Below are positions 24,842-34,393 of a DNA stretch of 64,000 bases, in pieces. The position numbers and the translations under genes are program-made. The first letter of the stretch is position 1. Each line of letters opens with the position of its first letter. The stretch lies in contig JADJLB010000001.1 of assembly GCA_016705685.1 (NCBI GenBank), positions 744,001 through 808,000 on the forward strand. Direction: 5' to 3'. The notes under the pieces were generated by a model that saw only the letters and a list, made by a program, of their open reading frames with translations, was not told where the DNA came from and ran no database searches. Origin of the DNA: Propionivibrio sp. (GTDB lineage Bacteria > Pseudomonadota > Gammaproteobacteria > Burkholderiales > Rhodocyclaceae).

Positions 24842-25453
24842 ATGAGTCGCGAAATGAAGTCACGTAAGTACAGCAAAGCTACGGCCAGAAAGAAATCGGG
24901 TGGCGGCATGCTGCTCGGTCTGTTTCTGGGCCTGGTTCTTGGCGTGCTCTTTGCAGCGGGCGTGGTTTGGTACATTTACCGGACACCGCTACCGTTTTCC
25001 AACAAGGGGCAGCCCTCGCCAACATCCACGGGTACGCCACCCGCAGGCGCGTCCAACGCGCCCCTGGCGTTGCCGGGCAAACCGGGCGATCCGATTCCGC
25101 AAAGCAATGACAAGCCACGTTTTGACTTCTACAAGATTTTGCCCGGCAACGCCGAGGCCATTCCCGATCCGAAGCCGGCTGAATCGCCCAAAGACAAGGT
25201 CGAGAAGGAAAACGCACTCAAGGAAGCGGTTTATTTGCAGACCGGTTCTTTTCAAAATGCCGGCGATGCTGACAACCAGAAGGCAAAGCTTGCGTTGATG
25301 GGGGTGGAAGCGTCGATACAGCAAGTCATGCTTCAGGACAAGGTCTGGTATCGTGTCCGCCTGGGACCGTTCAAGAAGATAGACGATGTAAATAGCATGC
25401 GTTCGGACTTGGCCAAGCAGGGAATCGAGGCGAGTCTGGTTAAAAAGGATTGA
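24842..25453 (+). CDS. SPOR-domain cell-division-type membrane protein (FtsN-like)
   Basis: 203 residues from the ATG at 24842 (MSREMKSRKYSKATARKKSG); the longer frame to 24731 overlaps argS. A basic cytoplasmic tail, one transmembrane helix (MLLGLFLGLVLGVLFAAGVVWYI), a proline/threonine-rich periplasmic linker, then a C-terminal SPOR domain (VYLQTGSFQNAGDADNQKAK ... VWYRVRLGPF). Family knowledge: SPOR domains bind denuded septal peptidoglycan. The location just after argS is common for ftsN-like genes in proteobacteria. It ends 10 bases before dsbA. Confidence 0.85.
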   Translation: MSREMKSRKYSKATARKKSGGGMLLGLFLGLVLGVLFAAGVVWYIYRTPLPFSNKGQPSPTSTGTPPAGASNAPLALPGKPGDPIPQSNDKPRFDFYKILPGNAEAIPDPKPAESPKDKVEKENALKEAVYLQTGSFQNAGDADNQKAKLALMGVEASIQQVMLQDKVWYRVRLGPFKKIDDVNSMRSDLAKQGIEASLVKKD

Positions 25454-25463
25454 GGAGACAAGG

Positions 25464-26114
25464 ATGAAGAAAGTCATGACAGGATGGTTGGCCGCGTTGG
25501 CGCTCGCTTGCTTATCTATCGCGCTTCCGGCGCATGCCCAACTCGCCGTCGGACAGGATTACACCGTGATCGAGCCGGCACAGAGAACCGACGACCCGTC
25601 GCGTATCGAGGTTGTCGAGTTTTTTTCCTACGGTTGTCCGCACTGCAGCGAATTCCATCCACACGTCAGCAAATGGGCGGCCAACTTGCCTTCCGATGTT
25701 GTTTTCAAGCGCATTCCAGTCAGCTTCAATCGTCCGCAATGGGCCAATCTGGCCCGACTGTATTACGCGCTTGAAGTCACCGGTGATGTGGCTCGGCTTG
25801 ACGGTGAGGTTTTTCGCGCATTGCACGACAAGGGCCTCAAGCTGATCGACGAAAAAAGCATTTCGGATTGGGCCGTGTCCCAGGGTGTTGACGCGAAGAA
25901 GTTTTCCGACGCTTACAACTCCTTCGGCGTTGTCAGCAAGACCAAGCGGGCAGACCAGATGGCGCAAGCGTTCAAGATCCATGGCGTTCCCGCACTGGCC
26001 GTAAACGGCCGTTATATGGTGGTTGGCCAGGGCATACAGAACATCGCCGATCTGTTGCCGCTGACCGACAAGATCATCGACAAGGTACGCACCGAGCGCA
26101 AGGCGAAGAAGTAA
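25464..26114 (+). CDS. dsbA: Periplasmic thiol:disulfide interchange protein DsbA
   Basis: 216 residues. A signal peptide ends at AHA-QL (residue 25/26). The thioredoxin-fold active site is Cys58-Pro-His-Cys61 in FFSYGCPHCSEFHP, and the cis-proline loop is GVPALAVNGRY. Family role: donates disulfides to secreted proteins in the periplasm. GAGGAGAC 10-15 bases before the ATG gives a good ribosome binding site. It follows the SPOR gene by 10 bases, so the two probably share a transcript. Confidence 0.93.
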   Translation: MKKVMTGWLAALALACLSIALPAHAQLAVGQDYTVIEPAQRTDDPSRIEVVEFFSYGCPHCSEFHPHVSKWAANLPSDVVFKRIPVSFNRPQWANLARLYYALEVTGDVARLDGEVFRALHDKGLKLIDEKSISDWAVSQGVDAKKFSDAYNSFGVVSKTKRADQMAQAFKIHGVPALAVNGRYMVVGQGIQNIADLLPLTDKIIDKVRTERKAKK

Positions 26115-26148
26115 GTCTGTTCTGTCCCAGTGCGCACCCGCCGATCCG

Positions 26149-26946
26149 GTGCACTCCTCGCCGAAAGTCTTCATTACCGGGGCCTCATCAGGGATCGGCA
26201 GCGCCCTGGCCCGGCTTTATGCCAGTCAAGGTGCGGTGCTCGGGCTTGTTGCGCGACGCGGCGATTACCTTGCGACGCTCGCGAATGCGCTGACCGATTT
26301 GGGGGCCAGCCAGGTCTTCTGCTATCCGCTTGATGTGACCGACGCGCCCGCCCTGCGTGCGGCGGCCGAAGACTTTATTGCCGGCGCCGGGGGTGGCGCG
26401 CCCGACATCGTTGTCGCCAACGCAGGCGTTTCTTCAGGCACCCTGACCGAATGCGCCGAAGATCTGGCGATCATCCGGCGGATTTTCGATGTCAACGTCT
26501 ACGGTATGGCGGCCACCTTTGCGCCGTTTATTGCCGTCATGCGGCAGTCCGCCAGGGACGGCCAGCCGGGGCGTCTGGTCGGCATCGCTTCGGTTGCAGG
26601 CATACGCGGATTGCCCGGCGCGGAAGCCTACAGCGCGTCCAAATCGGCGGCCATGACCTACCTTGAAAGCCTGCGGCTTGAAATGCGCGAATCCGGAATC
26701 AAAGTCGTCACGATCGCTCCAGGCTATGTCGAGACGCCGATGACGGCGATCAATCCCTACCCTATGCCATTCTTGCTGACGGCAGACGACGCGGCGCGGC
26801 GTATCGCCCGTGCGATCGAACGTGGTACCAGTTACGCCGTGATTCCCTGGCAGATGGGTATTGTCGCCAAGCTGTTACGCCTGCTTCCCGATGCGCTCTA
26901 TGATCGGTTGTTCGCCCACGCGCCGCGCAAGCCTCGAGTGTTGTAG
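26149..26946 (+). CDS. Short-chain dehydrogenase/reductase (SDR)
   Basis: 265 residues from a GTG at 26149. The NAD(P)-binding motif TGASSGIG (residues 9-16), NAG (VVANAGVSS) and the catalytic set Ser (GIASVAG) and Tyr-x3-Lys (YSASK) are all present, so it should be active. The C-terminus (AIERGTSYAVIPWQMGIVAKLLRLLP) resembles SDRs acting on lipid-like substrates, but the substrate cannot be assigned. It is co-directional with dsbA at a 34-base distance. Confidence 0.85.
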   Translation: MHSSPKVFITGASSGIGSALARLYASQGAVLGLVARRGDYLATLANALTDLGASQVFCYPLDVTDAPALRAAAEDFIAGAGGGAPDIVVANAGVSSGTLTECAEDLAIIRRIFDVNVYGMAATFAPFIAVMRQSARDGQPGRLVGIASVAGIRGLPGAEAYSASKSAAMTYLESLRLEMRESGIKVVTIAPGYVETPMTAINPYPMPFLLTADDAARRIARAIERGTSYAVIPWQMGIVAKLLRLLPDALYDRLFAHAPRKPRVL

Positions 26947-26953
26947 TGGTTTG

Positions 26954-27457
26954 TTAAATCACTTTGAGCAGGTCGGTACGAAGGTCAGCCGCGCGACGAC
27001 GGCCGTCGCGCGTTCCGGTGATGGCGTCGTACCAGGGGGCAAACTGAGTGCGAAGCTCCTCATGGGTTTTTGCAGCTTGGACCGCCTCATAGATCGAGAG
27101 GTGCGTCAATGGGCCGCAGAACGTCTTCAGCGTATTCATGATGAAATGCTTGGCCATCTCCATTTCTTTCGGATTGGGTTCGCCAGGGATTTCGCGGAAG
27201 GTGACTGCGGGGTTTTGATCGGCTGCGGTGGCCGGCGCTGCGGGTTCGGGCCCTTTTAAAGGTTCAATGTAACCGGCATCCACGAGCATTTTGAGGGTCT
27301 GGTCGAGGTCGTCGGCCAATGCCATGGCGCGAATGTCGTCGTCAGTACGTTTGCCGTCCAGCATGATCAGAACGCGACGCGTGCGTGGCGTCAGGCCGCC
27401 GCTGCGTTGCTCGATTTCCCCGACTCCCTTCGGGGTCTTTACGAAAATAACACTCAT
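26954..27457 (-). CDS. Conserved-looking hypothetical protein
   Basis: 167 residues starting MSVIFVKTPKGVGEIEQRSG. The N-terminal half (LTPRTRRVLIMLDGKRTDDDI ... LVDAGYIEPL) looks like a small winged-helix-type fold. A proline/alanine linker leads to a helical C-terminal part (EMAKHFIMNTLKTFCGPLTHLS ... LRTDLLKVI). No signal peptide or membrane segment. I do not recognise a named family. A GAGGAGAT sequence 7-14 bases before the ATG is a good ribosome binding site. It is convergent with the SDR gene and stands alone. Confidence 0.65.
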   Translation of the reverse strand: MSVIFVKTPKGVGEIEQRSGGLTPRTRRVLIMLDGKRTDDDIRAMALADDLDQTLKMLVDAGYIEPLKGPEPAAPATAADQNPAVTFREIPGEPNPKEMEMAKHFIMNTLKTFCGPLTHLSIYEAVQAAKTHEELRTQFAPWYDAITGTRDGRRRAADLRTDLLKVI

Positions 27458-27619
27458 CGAATATCTCCTCGATACAGAAGTATGTTTTTATTGATTATTT
27501 TGTTTACTGTACCGGATTTCGATTAGGCAACGCAAAGATATTGCCTCATGTGCTTGCGCATCGGCTCAGCGCGCCAGATTGTTGTAACAGCTCCGCGGGT
27601 ATGACGTGTTAATTTCGCT

Positions 27620-30600
27620 TCAAGCGATTTGCGGGGCTTCTGATGCCGGGTTTTCCCTACGTCGGGCCAGCAGGCTATAGACCGTCGGCACGACGAAGAG
27701 CGTGAAGAAGGTGCCAAGCAGTAAACCGCCGACGATTACCCAGCCGATCTGTTGCCGGCTTTCGGCACCGGCGCCGGTGGCCAGTGCCAGCGGAATGGCA
27801 CCGAGTACCATGGCACCGGTGGTCATGAGGATGGGCCTCAGGCGCAATTCGGAGGCTTCGATGACCGCTTGTTTGATGTCGCGCCCCTGTTCCTGCAACT
27901 GGTTGGCAAATTCGACAATCAGAATGCCGTGCTTGGTGATCAGGCCGACCAGCGTGACCAGACCGATTTCGCTATATACGTTGAGTGTGCCCCCACTGAG
28001 CAGCAGCGCGAGCAATGCGCCGGTCATCGAAAGCGGCACCGTCAGCATGATGATGAAGGGGTCTCGAAAACTCTCGAATTGCGCCGCGAGCACCAGGTAG
28101 ATGAAAGCCAGCGCCAGTATGAACGTCAGCGCCAGCGAGGAGCTTGAGGTCTTGAATTCTCGCGACTGTCCGGCGTAGTCGATGGCGTAGCCGGGTGTCA
28201 GCACGCGGTTGGCGGCCTGCTCCATGAAATTCAAAGCTTCGCCCATGGCGTAGCCAGGCGCCAGGTTGGCGGTAATTGTGACCGCACGCCGCTGGCCAAA
28301 GTGGTTCAATTCACGCGGGCTGACCGTTTCATCGACACTGATCAGGTTGGCCAGGGGGATCATGCTCCCGTCCTTGGCGCGGACAAAGATGTCACGGATG
28401 TCGGAAGGCGTGCTGCGATCCGCATCGGCGACCTGAACGAGCACGTCATACTGCTCCCCGTTTTGCTTGAACCGTGTCACCTGTCTTCCGCCAAGCATGG
28501 TTTCAAGCGTTCGGCCCACGGTTTCAATCTGCACGCCGGTATCGGACGACTTGTCACGATTGACGGTTACGGCGAGTTCAGGCTTGTTCAGTTTGAGATC
28601 GGTGTCCACGTTGATTAGACCGGGGTTTTTCGCCACTTCGGCGAGAATCTGGTTGGTCATTTCGAGCAATTCGGGGTAGGTCGCCGAGGTCACGACGATG
28701 AAATTGATCGGCCTCTCGCGCGGGCTTTGCCCCAGCGAAGGCGGCTGTACGGGGAATGCCAGGACACCGGGAATGCCCATGAACTTCGGGAAAAGCTCCT
28801 TGACCACCTGGCCGGCGCTGCGTTTGCGCACCTTCCAATCGGTCAGGCCGATGAAGGAAATGCCCTGACTGACGGTCGGATTGCCGGCGACGACAAAGTA
28901 GCGTTCGACGTCCTTGGTGTTGCTGTAGATGGCTTCGAGTTGTCGGGCATAGCGGTCCGAATATTCGAGTGTTGCCCCTTCCGGAGCGACGAAGACGCCA
29001 AGTATGATGCCTCTATCCTCGATAGGCGCCAGTTCCGATTTGAGTGATTTGAGTAGGATCGCGCTGGACGCAGCAACCAGCGCAAAGGCCAGCAATACGA
29101 TCCAGCGGCGCGCCAAGGCGGCTGTAAGCACGCGGTGATAGCCTGCGGTCAGCCAGTTCAGAAAGTTTTCAATGCCTGCATAGACCGAGCCGTGTCGGCT
29201 TTCGTGACGCAACAACTGGGAGCACATCATCGGCGACAGGGTCAGCGCGACAAAGCCAGAGACCAGCACTGCGCCGGCCAGCGTCAGCGCAAACTCGACG
29301 AAGAGTTTGCCGGTCCGGCCGGTCATGAAGGCCACCGGCGCATAGACAGCGGCCAGCGTAATGGTCATCGCCACCACGGCAAAGCCGATTTCCTCGGCGC
29401 CCTTCAAGGCGGCTTCGCGGCGTGGCATGCCGGCTTCGATGTGGCGATAGATATTTTCGAGTACGACAATGGCGTCGTCGACCACGAGTCCGATAGCCAG
29501 CACCAGAGCGAGCAGCGTCAGCGTGTTGATGGTGAAACCGAGTACGAACATCAGGGCGAAAGCACCGATCAGCGAGACCGGGATGGTGACCAGCGGAATC
29601 AGCGTAGAGCGGAAATTCCTCAGGAAAAAGAAAATGATCAACAGCACCAGCGCAATGGCTTCGGCGATCGTGGTAAAGACCGACTCGATCGAGCGGTCGA
29701 TAAAGACTGACGAGTCATAGGCGATACTGACATTCATCCCTTCAGGTAGCTCGCTCGCCACCTTTGGAAGCTCGGCCCGCAATGCTTTCGAGAGACTGAG
29801 CGGATTGGCCGTCGCTTGCTTGATTACGCCGAGTGCGACGGCCGGCTTGCCATTGAAGCGCACCGTGCTGCGCTCGGAGGCGGCGCCGATTTCAACCCGA
29901 CCCAGATCGCCGATGCGTATCGGATAGCTGCCACTGGCGTCGCTCGCCTGCTTGACGACGATGTCGGCAAACTGTTCCGGACGGGTCAGGTCGGTTTTGG
30001 CCACTACCGAAAATTCCCGGTCTACGCTTTCGATGCGCCCCGCGGGCACTTCGACATTTTGCATGCGTAAGGCATCTTCGACATCCTGGGGCGTGAGCCT
30101 GAACGCGGCGAGCCGTTCCCGGTCGAGCCAGACCCGCATGGCGAACTTGCGCTCGCCGAACACGCGGACATCGGCCGCCCCAGGCAGCGTCTGCATGCGT
30201 GGCTTGACGATGCGGTTGGCGATATCGGTCACTTCGAGGGCCGAATGCTTGTCCGACGAAAACGCCAGCCAGATAATCGGGTTGGCGTCTGCTTCGACCT
30301 TGGCGATGACTGGTTCATTGGTGTCGGTCGGCAGCAGGTTGCGCACGCGCGAAACACGGTCGCGCACGTCGGACGCTGCCGAGTCCGGATTGCGCTCAAG
30401 CTTGAATCGCACCGAAATCTGGCTGTTTTCCTGGCGCGAGATCGACGTAATGACATCGACGCCTTCAATGCCTGCCAGTGAATCTTCGAGCGGCTTGGTA
30501 ATTCGCGACTCGATGATCTCAGCGGAAGCGCCACGATACGTCGTATCGACCGTGACCACCGGCTCATCGATTTTGGGGTACTCGCGCACCGGCAGTCGGG

Positions 30601-30688
30601 TGTAGGAGACCAGACCAATGAGCATCAGCGAGAGGGACAGCACCGTCGCAAATACAGGGCGGCGAATGCACAGATTGGAAATTCTCAT
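27620..30688 (-). CDS. RND-family multidrug efflux permease (HAE1 type)
   Basis: 1022 residues, twelve transmembrane segments in the AcrB/MexK/OqxB layout: TM1 near the N-terminus (VFATVLSLSLMLIGLVSYTR), a large periplasmic porter loop, TM2-6, a second loop and TM7-12. The TM4 proton-relay motif GLVVDDAIVVLENI with the two aspartates is intact, and LAFIYLVLAAQFESFRDP lies in the second half. Family role: proton-driven efflux with an adaptor and an outer-membrane channel. The start overlaps the adaptor stop by 4 bases. No TolC-type outer-membrane gene is present, so it may use one encoded elsewhere. Confidence 0.92.
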   Translation of the reverse strand: MRISNLCIRRPVFATVLSLSLMLIGLVSYTRLPVREYPKIDEPVVTVDTTYRGASAEIIESRITKPLEDSLAGIEGVDVITSISRQENSQISVRFKLERNPDSAASDVRDRVSRVRNLLPTDTNEPVIAKVEADANPIIWLAFSSDKHSALEVTDIANRIVKPRMQTLPGAADVRVFGERKFAMRVWLDRERLAAFRLTPQDVEDALRMQNVEVPAGRIESVDREFSVVAKTDLTRPEQFADIVVKQASDASGSYPIRIGDLGRVEIGAASERSTVRFNGKPAVALGVIKQATANPLSLSKALRAELPKVASELPEGMNVSIAYDSSVFIDRSIESVFTTIAEAIALVLLIIFFFLRNFRSTLIPLVTIPVSLIGAFALMFVLGFTINTLTLLALVLAIGLVVDDAIVVLENIYRHIEAGMPRREAALKGAEEIGFAVVAMTITLAAVYAPVAFMTGRTGKLFVEFALTLAGAVLVSGFVALTLSPMMCSQLLRHESRHGSVYAGIENFLNWLTAGYHRVLTAALARRWIVLLAFALVAASSAILLKSLKSELAPIEDRGIILGVFVAPEGATLEYSDRYARQLEAIYSNTKDVERYFVVAGNPTVSQGISFIGLTDWKVRKRSAGQVVKELFPKFMGIPGVLAFPVQPPSLGQSPRERPINFIVVTSATYPELLEMTNQILAEVAKNPGLINVDTDLKLNKPELAVTVNRDKSSDTGVQIETVGRTLETMLGGRQVTRFKQNGEQYDVLVQVADADRSTPSDIRDIFVRAKDGSMIPLANLISVDETVSPRELNHFGQRRAVTITANLAPGYAMGEALNFMEQAANRVLTPGYAIDYAGQSREFKTSSSSLALTFILALAFIYLVLAAQFESFRDPFIIMLTVPLSMTGALLALLLSGGTLNVYSEIGLVTLVGLITKHGILIVEFANQLQEQGRDIKQAVIEASELRLRPILMTTGAMVLGAIPLALATGAGAESRQQIGWVIVGGLLLGTFFTLFVVPTVYSLLARRRENPASEAPQIA

Positions 30689-31848
30689 TGGGCTGATCCG
30701 GCGACTTTCGCGGCCGATTCGCCGATCACCATGACCGGCGCGCCGTCACGCAATTTGATCTGTCCGGCGGTGACCACCTCGTCGCCGGCTTGCAGGCCTT
30801 CAACTATTTCGACCTGCGCGTTACGCCGCAGACCGGTCTTCACCGGTACGCGCATGGCTTTGCCGTCAACCACCCGGTAAACGAAAGGGGCCTTCGAGTC
30901 CGGAACGATGGCCTGTTCCGGAATCATGGCCACCCCGGTGCGTTGTTCGAAGATCAGGCGCAGGCGAACGAACATTCCCGGCCGCAGTCGGCCGTCGGCA
31001 TTGGGCAGGTGCGCACGGCAGGATATGGCCCGGCCACCGGTATCAAACTGCGGATTGATGGCGTTAAGCACGGCAGCGAATTTTTGCCCAGGCAAGGCGT
31101 CGGTCGAGGCTTCAACCGCCTGCCCAGGCCTGATCTGGCCGAGATACGCCTCGGGCAGGCGAAAATCGAGCTTCAAGCGGCCGATATCCTCAAGGTTGAT
31201 CAGATCCTGTCCCTCTTTGACATAGTCACCTACACTTACCGTCCGGATGCCTACGATCCCGGAAAATGGCGCTCTGAGCCGGGTCTTGTCGAGTCTGGCC
31301 TGAGCCAGGGCGAGTGCCGCTTGCTGCACGTCCAGTGCGGCCTTGATGTTGTCGAGCGCTTGCTGACTGACAAATTTCTTCTCGAAGAGCTCCTGCGATC
31401 GCTTCAGATTGGCTTGGGCCAAACCGAGATTTGCCCTCGCCTGTTCGTACTCGGCCTTTTGCGTTGCTGAATCCAGTTCGACGAGAAGCGCGCCTTTGCT
31501 GACGGCAGAACCATCCTTGAAATTGATAGACGCAATGCGCCCGGCGATCTCGGGCCGAAGCACCACGGATTCGTTTGACCGCAAAGAACCGACGGCGGTG
31601 ACATCCAGCGCAAGATCGGTGGCAATGACTTTGGCCGTTTCGACAGGCAAAGCGAAACCGCCCGGCTGGCCGGCCGGCGCGCCGGAAACAGCTTTGCTCC
31701 CGGCAGGGCCGTTTTGAGTGGTACCCGGCATAGCCGGCGAGGGTTGGCCCGATGGTGTGCGGAATGTGGAATAAGCGGCAAAGGCCAAACCTAGCAAGCC
31801 GAGAATGGCGACCCATACAACCCAGGAACGAAGCATTTTGCTCGGCAT
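30685..31848 (-). CDS. RND efflux periplasmic adaptor (membrane fusion protein)
   Basis: 387 residues. An N-terminal anchor (WVVWVAILGLLGLAFAAYS) leads to the lipoyl/hairpin region: GRIASINFKDGSAVSKGALLVELD, then the alpha-hairpin QKAEYEQARANLGLAQANLKR, and APFSGIVGIRTVSVGDYV closing the lipoyl half. Beta-barrel and membrane-proximal domains follow (LPEAYLGQIRPGQAVEA; GEVV-type ending). It should bridge the RND permease and an outer-membrane channel. First gene of a two-gene operon. An ATG four codons later (31836) is an alternative start. Confidence 0.92.
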   Translation of the reverse strand: MPSKMLRSWVVWVAILGLLGLAFAAYSTFRTPSGQPSPAMPGTTQNGPAGSKAVSGAPAGQPGGFALPVETAKVIATDLALDVTAVGSLRSNESVVLRPEIAGRIASINFKDGSAVSKGALLVELDSATQKAEYEQARANLGLAQANLKRSQELFEKKFVSQQALDNIKAALDVQQAALALAQARLDKTRLRAPFSGIVGIRTVSVGDYVKEGQDLINLEDIGRLKLDFRLPEAYLGQIRPGQAVEASTDALPGQKFAAVLNAINPQFDTGGRAISCRAHLPNADGRLRPGMFVRLRLIFEQRTGVAMIPEQAIVPDSKAPFVYRVVDGKAMRVPVKTGLRRNAQVEIVEGLQAGDEVVTAGQIKLRDGAPVMVIGESAAKVAGSAQ

Positions 31849-31899
31849 GACAATCCGAATCTCCCGCCAGAGCGGGCGTAAACGTGAATAAGAGTTAAT

Positions 31900-31916
31900 G
31901 ACCAGTCAGTCAGTAG
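31900..31916. promoter_or_regulatory. Possible TetR-type operator before the RND operon
   Basis: GACCAGTCAGTCAGTAG (minus strand: TACTGACTGACTGGTC) lies about 50-70 bases upstream of the adaptor start. GACTGAC-type half sites are common in TetR-controlled RND operons. No TetR gene lies beside it and the symmetry is partial, so this is a weak call. Confidence 0.25.
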
Positions 31917-32116
31917 CTGCGTAGTTTACCGGAGCCTGATGAAATTGGACAGGCTTGCCGCACAGAAACCGATTGCAGGAGGGCTCGTTTGTGGCCAATA
32001 AAATACGCATTCCTTCCTTCCGATTTGTCTCGGATTCAAGAATTACGAACAAGAGCCGATACCTCGACTACAGACCGGGAGTAATTAGCAGGAAAGCAAT
32101 AGGAAGGTAATTGGAA

Positions 32117-32461
32117 ATGAAAATTCCAGCCGAAGCGTTGTCCTTGTACCTCAGCGAAAGCGACAACAAAGCGCTTGCCGAAGGTCAAAAAGCCGGGCCG
32201 GTTGAAGGTTCGGCCAGACTCCGCGCCACCTTGGCGCGCGCTTCTCCGGAGCAGGGGCGGAGTCGCGAAAAGAGCGATGCTGCGGATGAGCGAAGCAAGG
32301 ATCATGAATTGAAGCGGCAGAAACGTCGTGGGATGTCCGTGAGCGTTGAGCGCCGGCAGAACGATCGCCGCAAAGAAAATATTCCCGTGCTTCTGGACAC
32401 CCGAACGAAACGGTGCCGCCGTAGCAGCTCCGTTGAGCAATCGATCAACTTCAGGATCTAG
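32117..32461 (+). CDS. Small basic hypothetical protein
   Basis: 114 residues from the ATG at 32117, preceded by AGGAAGG (32101-32107) at good spacing. It opens MKIPAEALSLYLSESDNKAL. The rest is highly charged, with an RRQNDRRKENIPVLLDTRTK stretch and an ending SINFRI that look like conserved features of a small proteobacterial protein, though I cannot name the family. It has no signal peptide and is probably cytoplasmic. It is convergent with purM, whose stop is 37 bases away. Confidence 0.5.
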   Translation: MKIPAEALSLYLSESDNKALAEGQKAGPVEGSARLRATLARASPEQGRSREKSDAADERSKDHELKRQKRRGMSVSVERRQNDRRKENIPVLLDTRTKRCRRSSSVEQSINFRI

Positions 32462-32498
32462 ACGCGCCGCTCTGGTTTACCAGGCCAGGCCGACGCGT

Positions 32499-33560
32499 TC
32501 AGACAATGATCGTTTGTGCTTCGCCCTCGCGGCGGGCTTCGATACGCCCAATTTCCAAAGCATCCTGTCCGTGTTCGCGCAACAGCTTGAGCGCCTGTTG
32601 AGCTACGTCGCGGGCCACGATAACAACCATACCCATGCCGCAATTAAAGACGCGATGCATTTCAGCATGGGTTACATTTCCCTCGCTTTGCAACCACTGA
32701 AAAAGTCTGGGACGCGTCCAGCTCGATTGTTCGATAACGGCCTTGACATCCGACGGCAGCACGCGCGGAACGTTTTCCGTCAGTCCGCCTCCGGTGATGT
32801 GCGCCATTCCCTTGACCGGCTGCGCGGCCATCAGTTTCAGCATGGGCCTGACGTAGATTCGCGTAGGTGCCATGATCGCCTCGGCCAGTGTCCGGGAGGA
32901 TGAGCCGTCACGGCCCTCAAAAGCGGCGTCAAGATCCGGTTTGGCAAGAGCGATAATCTTGCGAATCAGCGAAAAGCCGTTCGAATGGGCGCCGGAAGAG
33001 GGTAGGCCCAGCACCACATCGCCCGCCACGATGTCCCGGCCGGTGATCATGGCCGACTTTTCAACCACGCCGACGGCGAAGCCTGCCAGATCGTATTCGC
33101 CCTCCGGGTACATGCCCGGCATTTCGGCCGTTTCGCCACCGATCAAAGCGCAACCGGCGTACTCGCAGCCCAGCGCAATCCCTTTGATGACGCTGGCGGC
33201 GGTATCGACATCGAGCCTGCCGCAAGCGAAATAGTCGAGGAAGAAAAGTGGTTCGGCACCCTGAACCAGGATGTCATTGACGCTCATCGCGACGAGATCG
33301 ATACCGACGGTATCGTGACGCTGGAGTTCAAAGGCCAGCTTGAGCTTAGTGCCCACGCCATCGGTGCCGGAAACCAGCACCGGTTGGCGATAGTGGCTGG
33401 GCACCTCGAACAGCGCACCAAAACCGCCCAGGCCGCCCAGAACACCCTCGCGAAATGTCTTTCGGGCCATGGGTTTGATGCGTTCGACAAGTTCGTCGCC
33501 CGCATTGATATCAACGCCCGCATCACGATACGAGAGCGACTGCTTTGCTTGCTGCGTCAT
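32499..33560 (-). CDS. purM: Phosphoribosylformylglycinamidine cyclo-ligase (AIR synthetase)
   Basis: 353 residues from the ATG at 33560 ([21 protein letters not shown]); an upstream in-frame extension to 33767 runs into hda and lacks family sequence. Motifs: [12 protein letters not shown] at the N-terminus, [64 protein letters not shown]. It forms the imidazole ring of AIR in purine synthesis, using ATP. It is divergent from hda, an arrangement common in beta- and gammaproteobacteria. Confidence 0.95.
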   Translation of the reverse strand: MTQQAKQSLSYRDAGVDINAGDELVERIKPMARKTFREGVLGGLGGFGALFEVPSHYRQPVLVSGTDGVGTKLKLAFELQRHDTVGIDLVAMSVNDILVQGAEPLFFLDYFACGRLDVDTAASVIKGIALGCEYAGCALIGGETAEMPGMYPEGEYDLAGFAVGVVEKSAMITGRDIVAGDVVLGLPSSGAHSNGFSLIRKIIALAKPDLDAAFEGRDGSSSRTLAEAIMAPTRIYVRPMLKLMAAQPVKGMAHITGGGLTENVPRVLPSDVKAVIEQSSWTRPRLFQWLQSEGNVTHAEMHRVFNCGMGMVVIVARDVAQQALKLLREHGQDALEIGRIEARREGEAQTIIV

Positions 33561-33696
33561 TTTGTCGTTCGTCCCAAACCAGGCTTGTGAAGTCGCGGAG
33601 GTGATAAAATGCGCGATTCCATCAGCAAAAGCCGGAATTTTATCCGAAATAGTCGCCTCGCGTGCTGTCCGCACCGTGGCGACCCGCACCATCGTC

Positions 33697-34377
33697 ATGC
33701 GCCAACTGATCCTCGATCTATTACCCGAAACCCAACCTCGACTCGACAATTTTGTGGCGGGAGGCAATTGTGAAGCGCTGACGGGCCTTGCCGCCTGGTT
33801 CAGCCCGGACAGTAGCGAAACATCACTTTTTCTGTGGGGTGAATCGAGTTCCGGAAAAACGCACCTGCTGCGCGCTTGCGAAGCGTATTACAGCGATGCG
33901 GCATCTACTCCCGACCTTTCGAACATTGCACATGGACTGGATGCTGGTCAAGACGATACCAGGTCGATCTACGCTGTCGATAACGTCCAAGCACTGAATG
34001 AGGCGGGGCAAATCATACTATTCAATCTGTTCAACCGACTTGCCGCCTCGGGTCGGCGGCTGATCACAGCGGCCAGCCAGCCGCCGTTGAAACTGGCCCT
34101 GCGCGAGGATTTGCGTACGCGGCTCGGCTCGGGCTTGATCTACCGGTTGCAGGTACTGAGCGATGACGAAAAAATCGCTGCACTTTCGGCGCAAGCCAGT
34201 GCGCGCGGGCTCTGCTTGCCTCCGGAAGCGTTCGGCTATCTGCTGGCCCGCGCGCCGCGTGATATGAGTAGCCTGATGGCGTATCTGGTGGCGCTCGACC
34301 GTTATTCGCTCGAAAACAAACGAACCATTACCTTGGCCTTGATGCGCGAATTACTCGCGCATCGCAAATCGCCGTGA
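33697..34377 (+). CDS. hda: DnaA regulatory inactivator Hda
   Basis: 226 residues from the ATG at 33697 ([20 protein letters not shown]). A single AAA+ domain similar to DnaA but without its DNA-binding domain: Walker [12 protein letters not shown], Walker B-like [11 protein letters not shown], and the sensor region [19 protein letters not shown] with its arginine finger. The N-terminal QLILDL matches the clamp-binding motif through which Hda contacts DnaN. Family role: with the sliding clamp it promotes hydrolysis of DnaA-ATP. The purM-hda neighbourhood supports the call. Confidence 0.93.
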   Translation: MRQLILDLLPETQPRLDNFVAGGNCEALTGLAAWFSPDSSETSLFLWGESSSGKTHLLRACEAYYSDAASTPDLSNIAHGLDAGQDDTRSIYAVDNVQALNEAGQIILFNLFNRLAASGRRLITAASQPPLKLALREDLRTRLGSGLIYRLQVLSDDEKIAALSAQASARGLCLPPEAFGYLLARAPRDMSSLMAYLVALDRYSLENKRTITLALMRELLAHRKSP

Positions 34378-34393
34378 CTGATCGCATCGCTGA

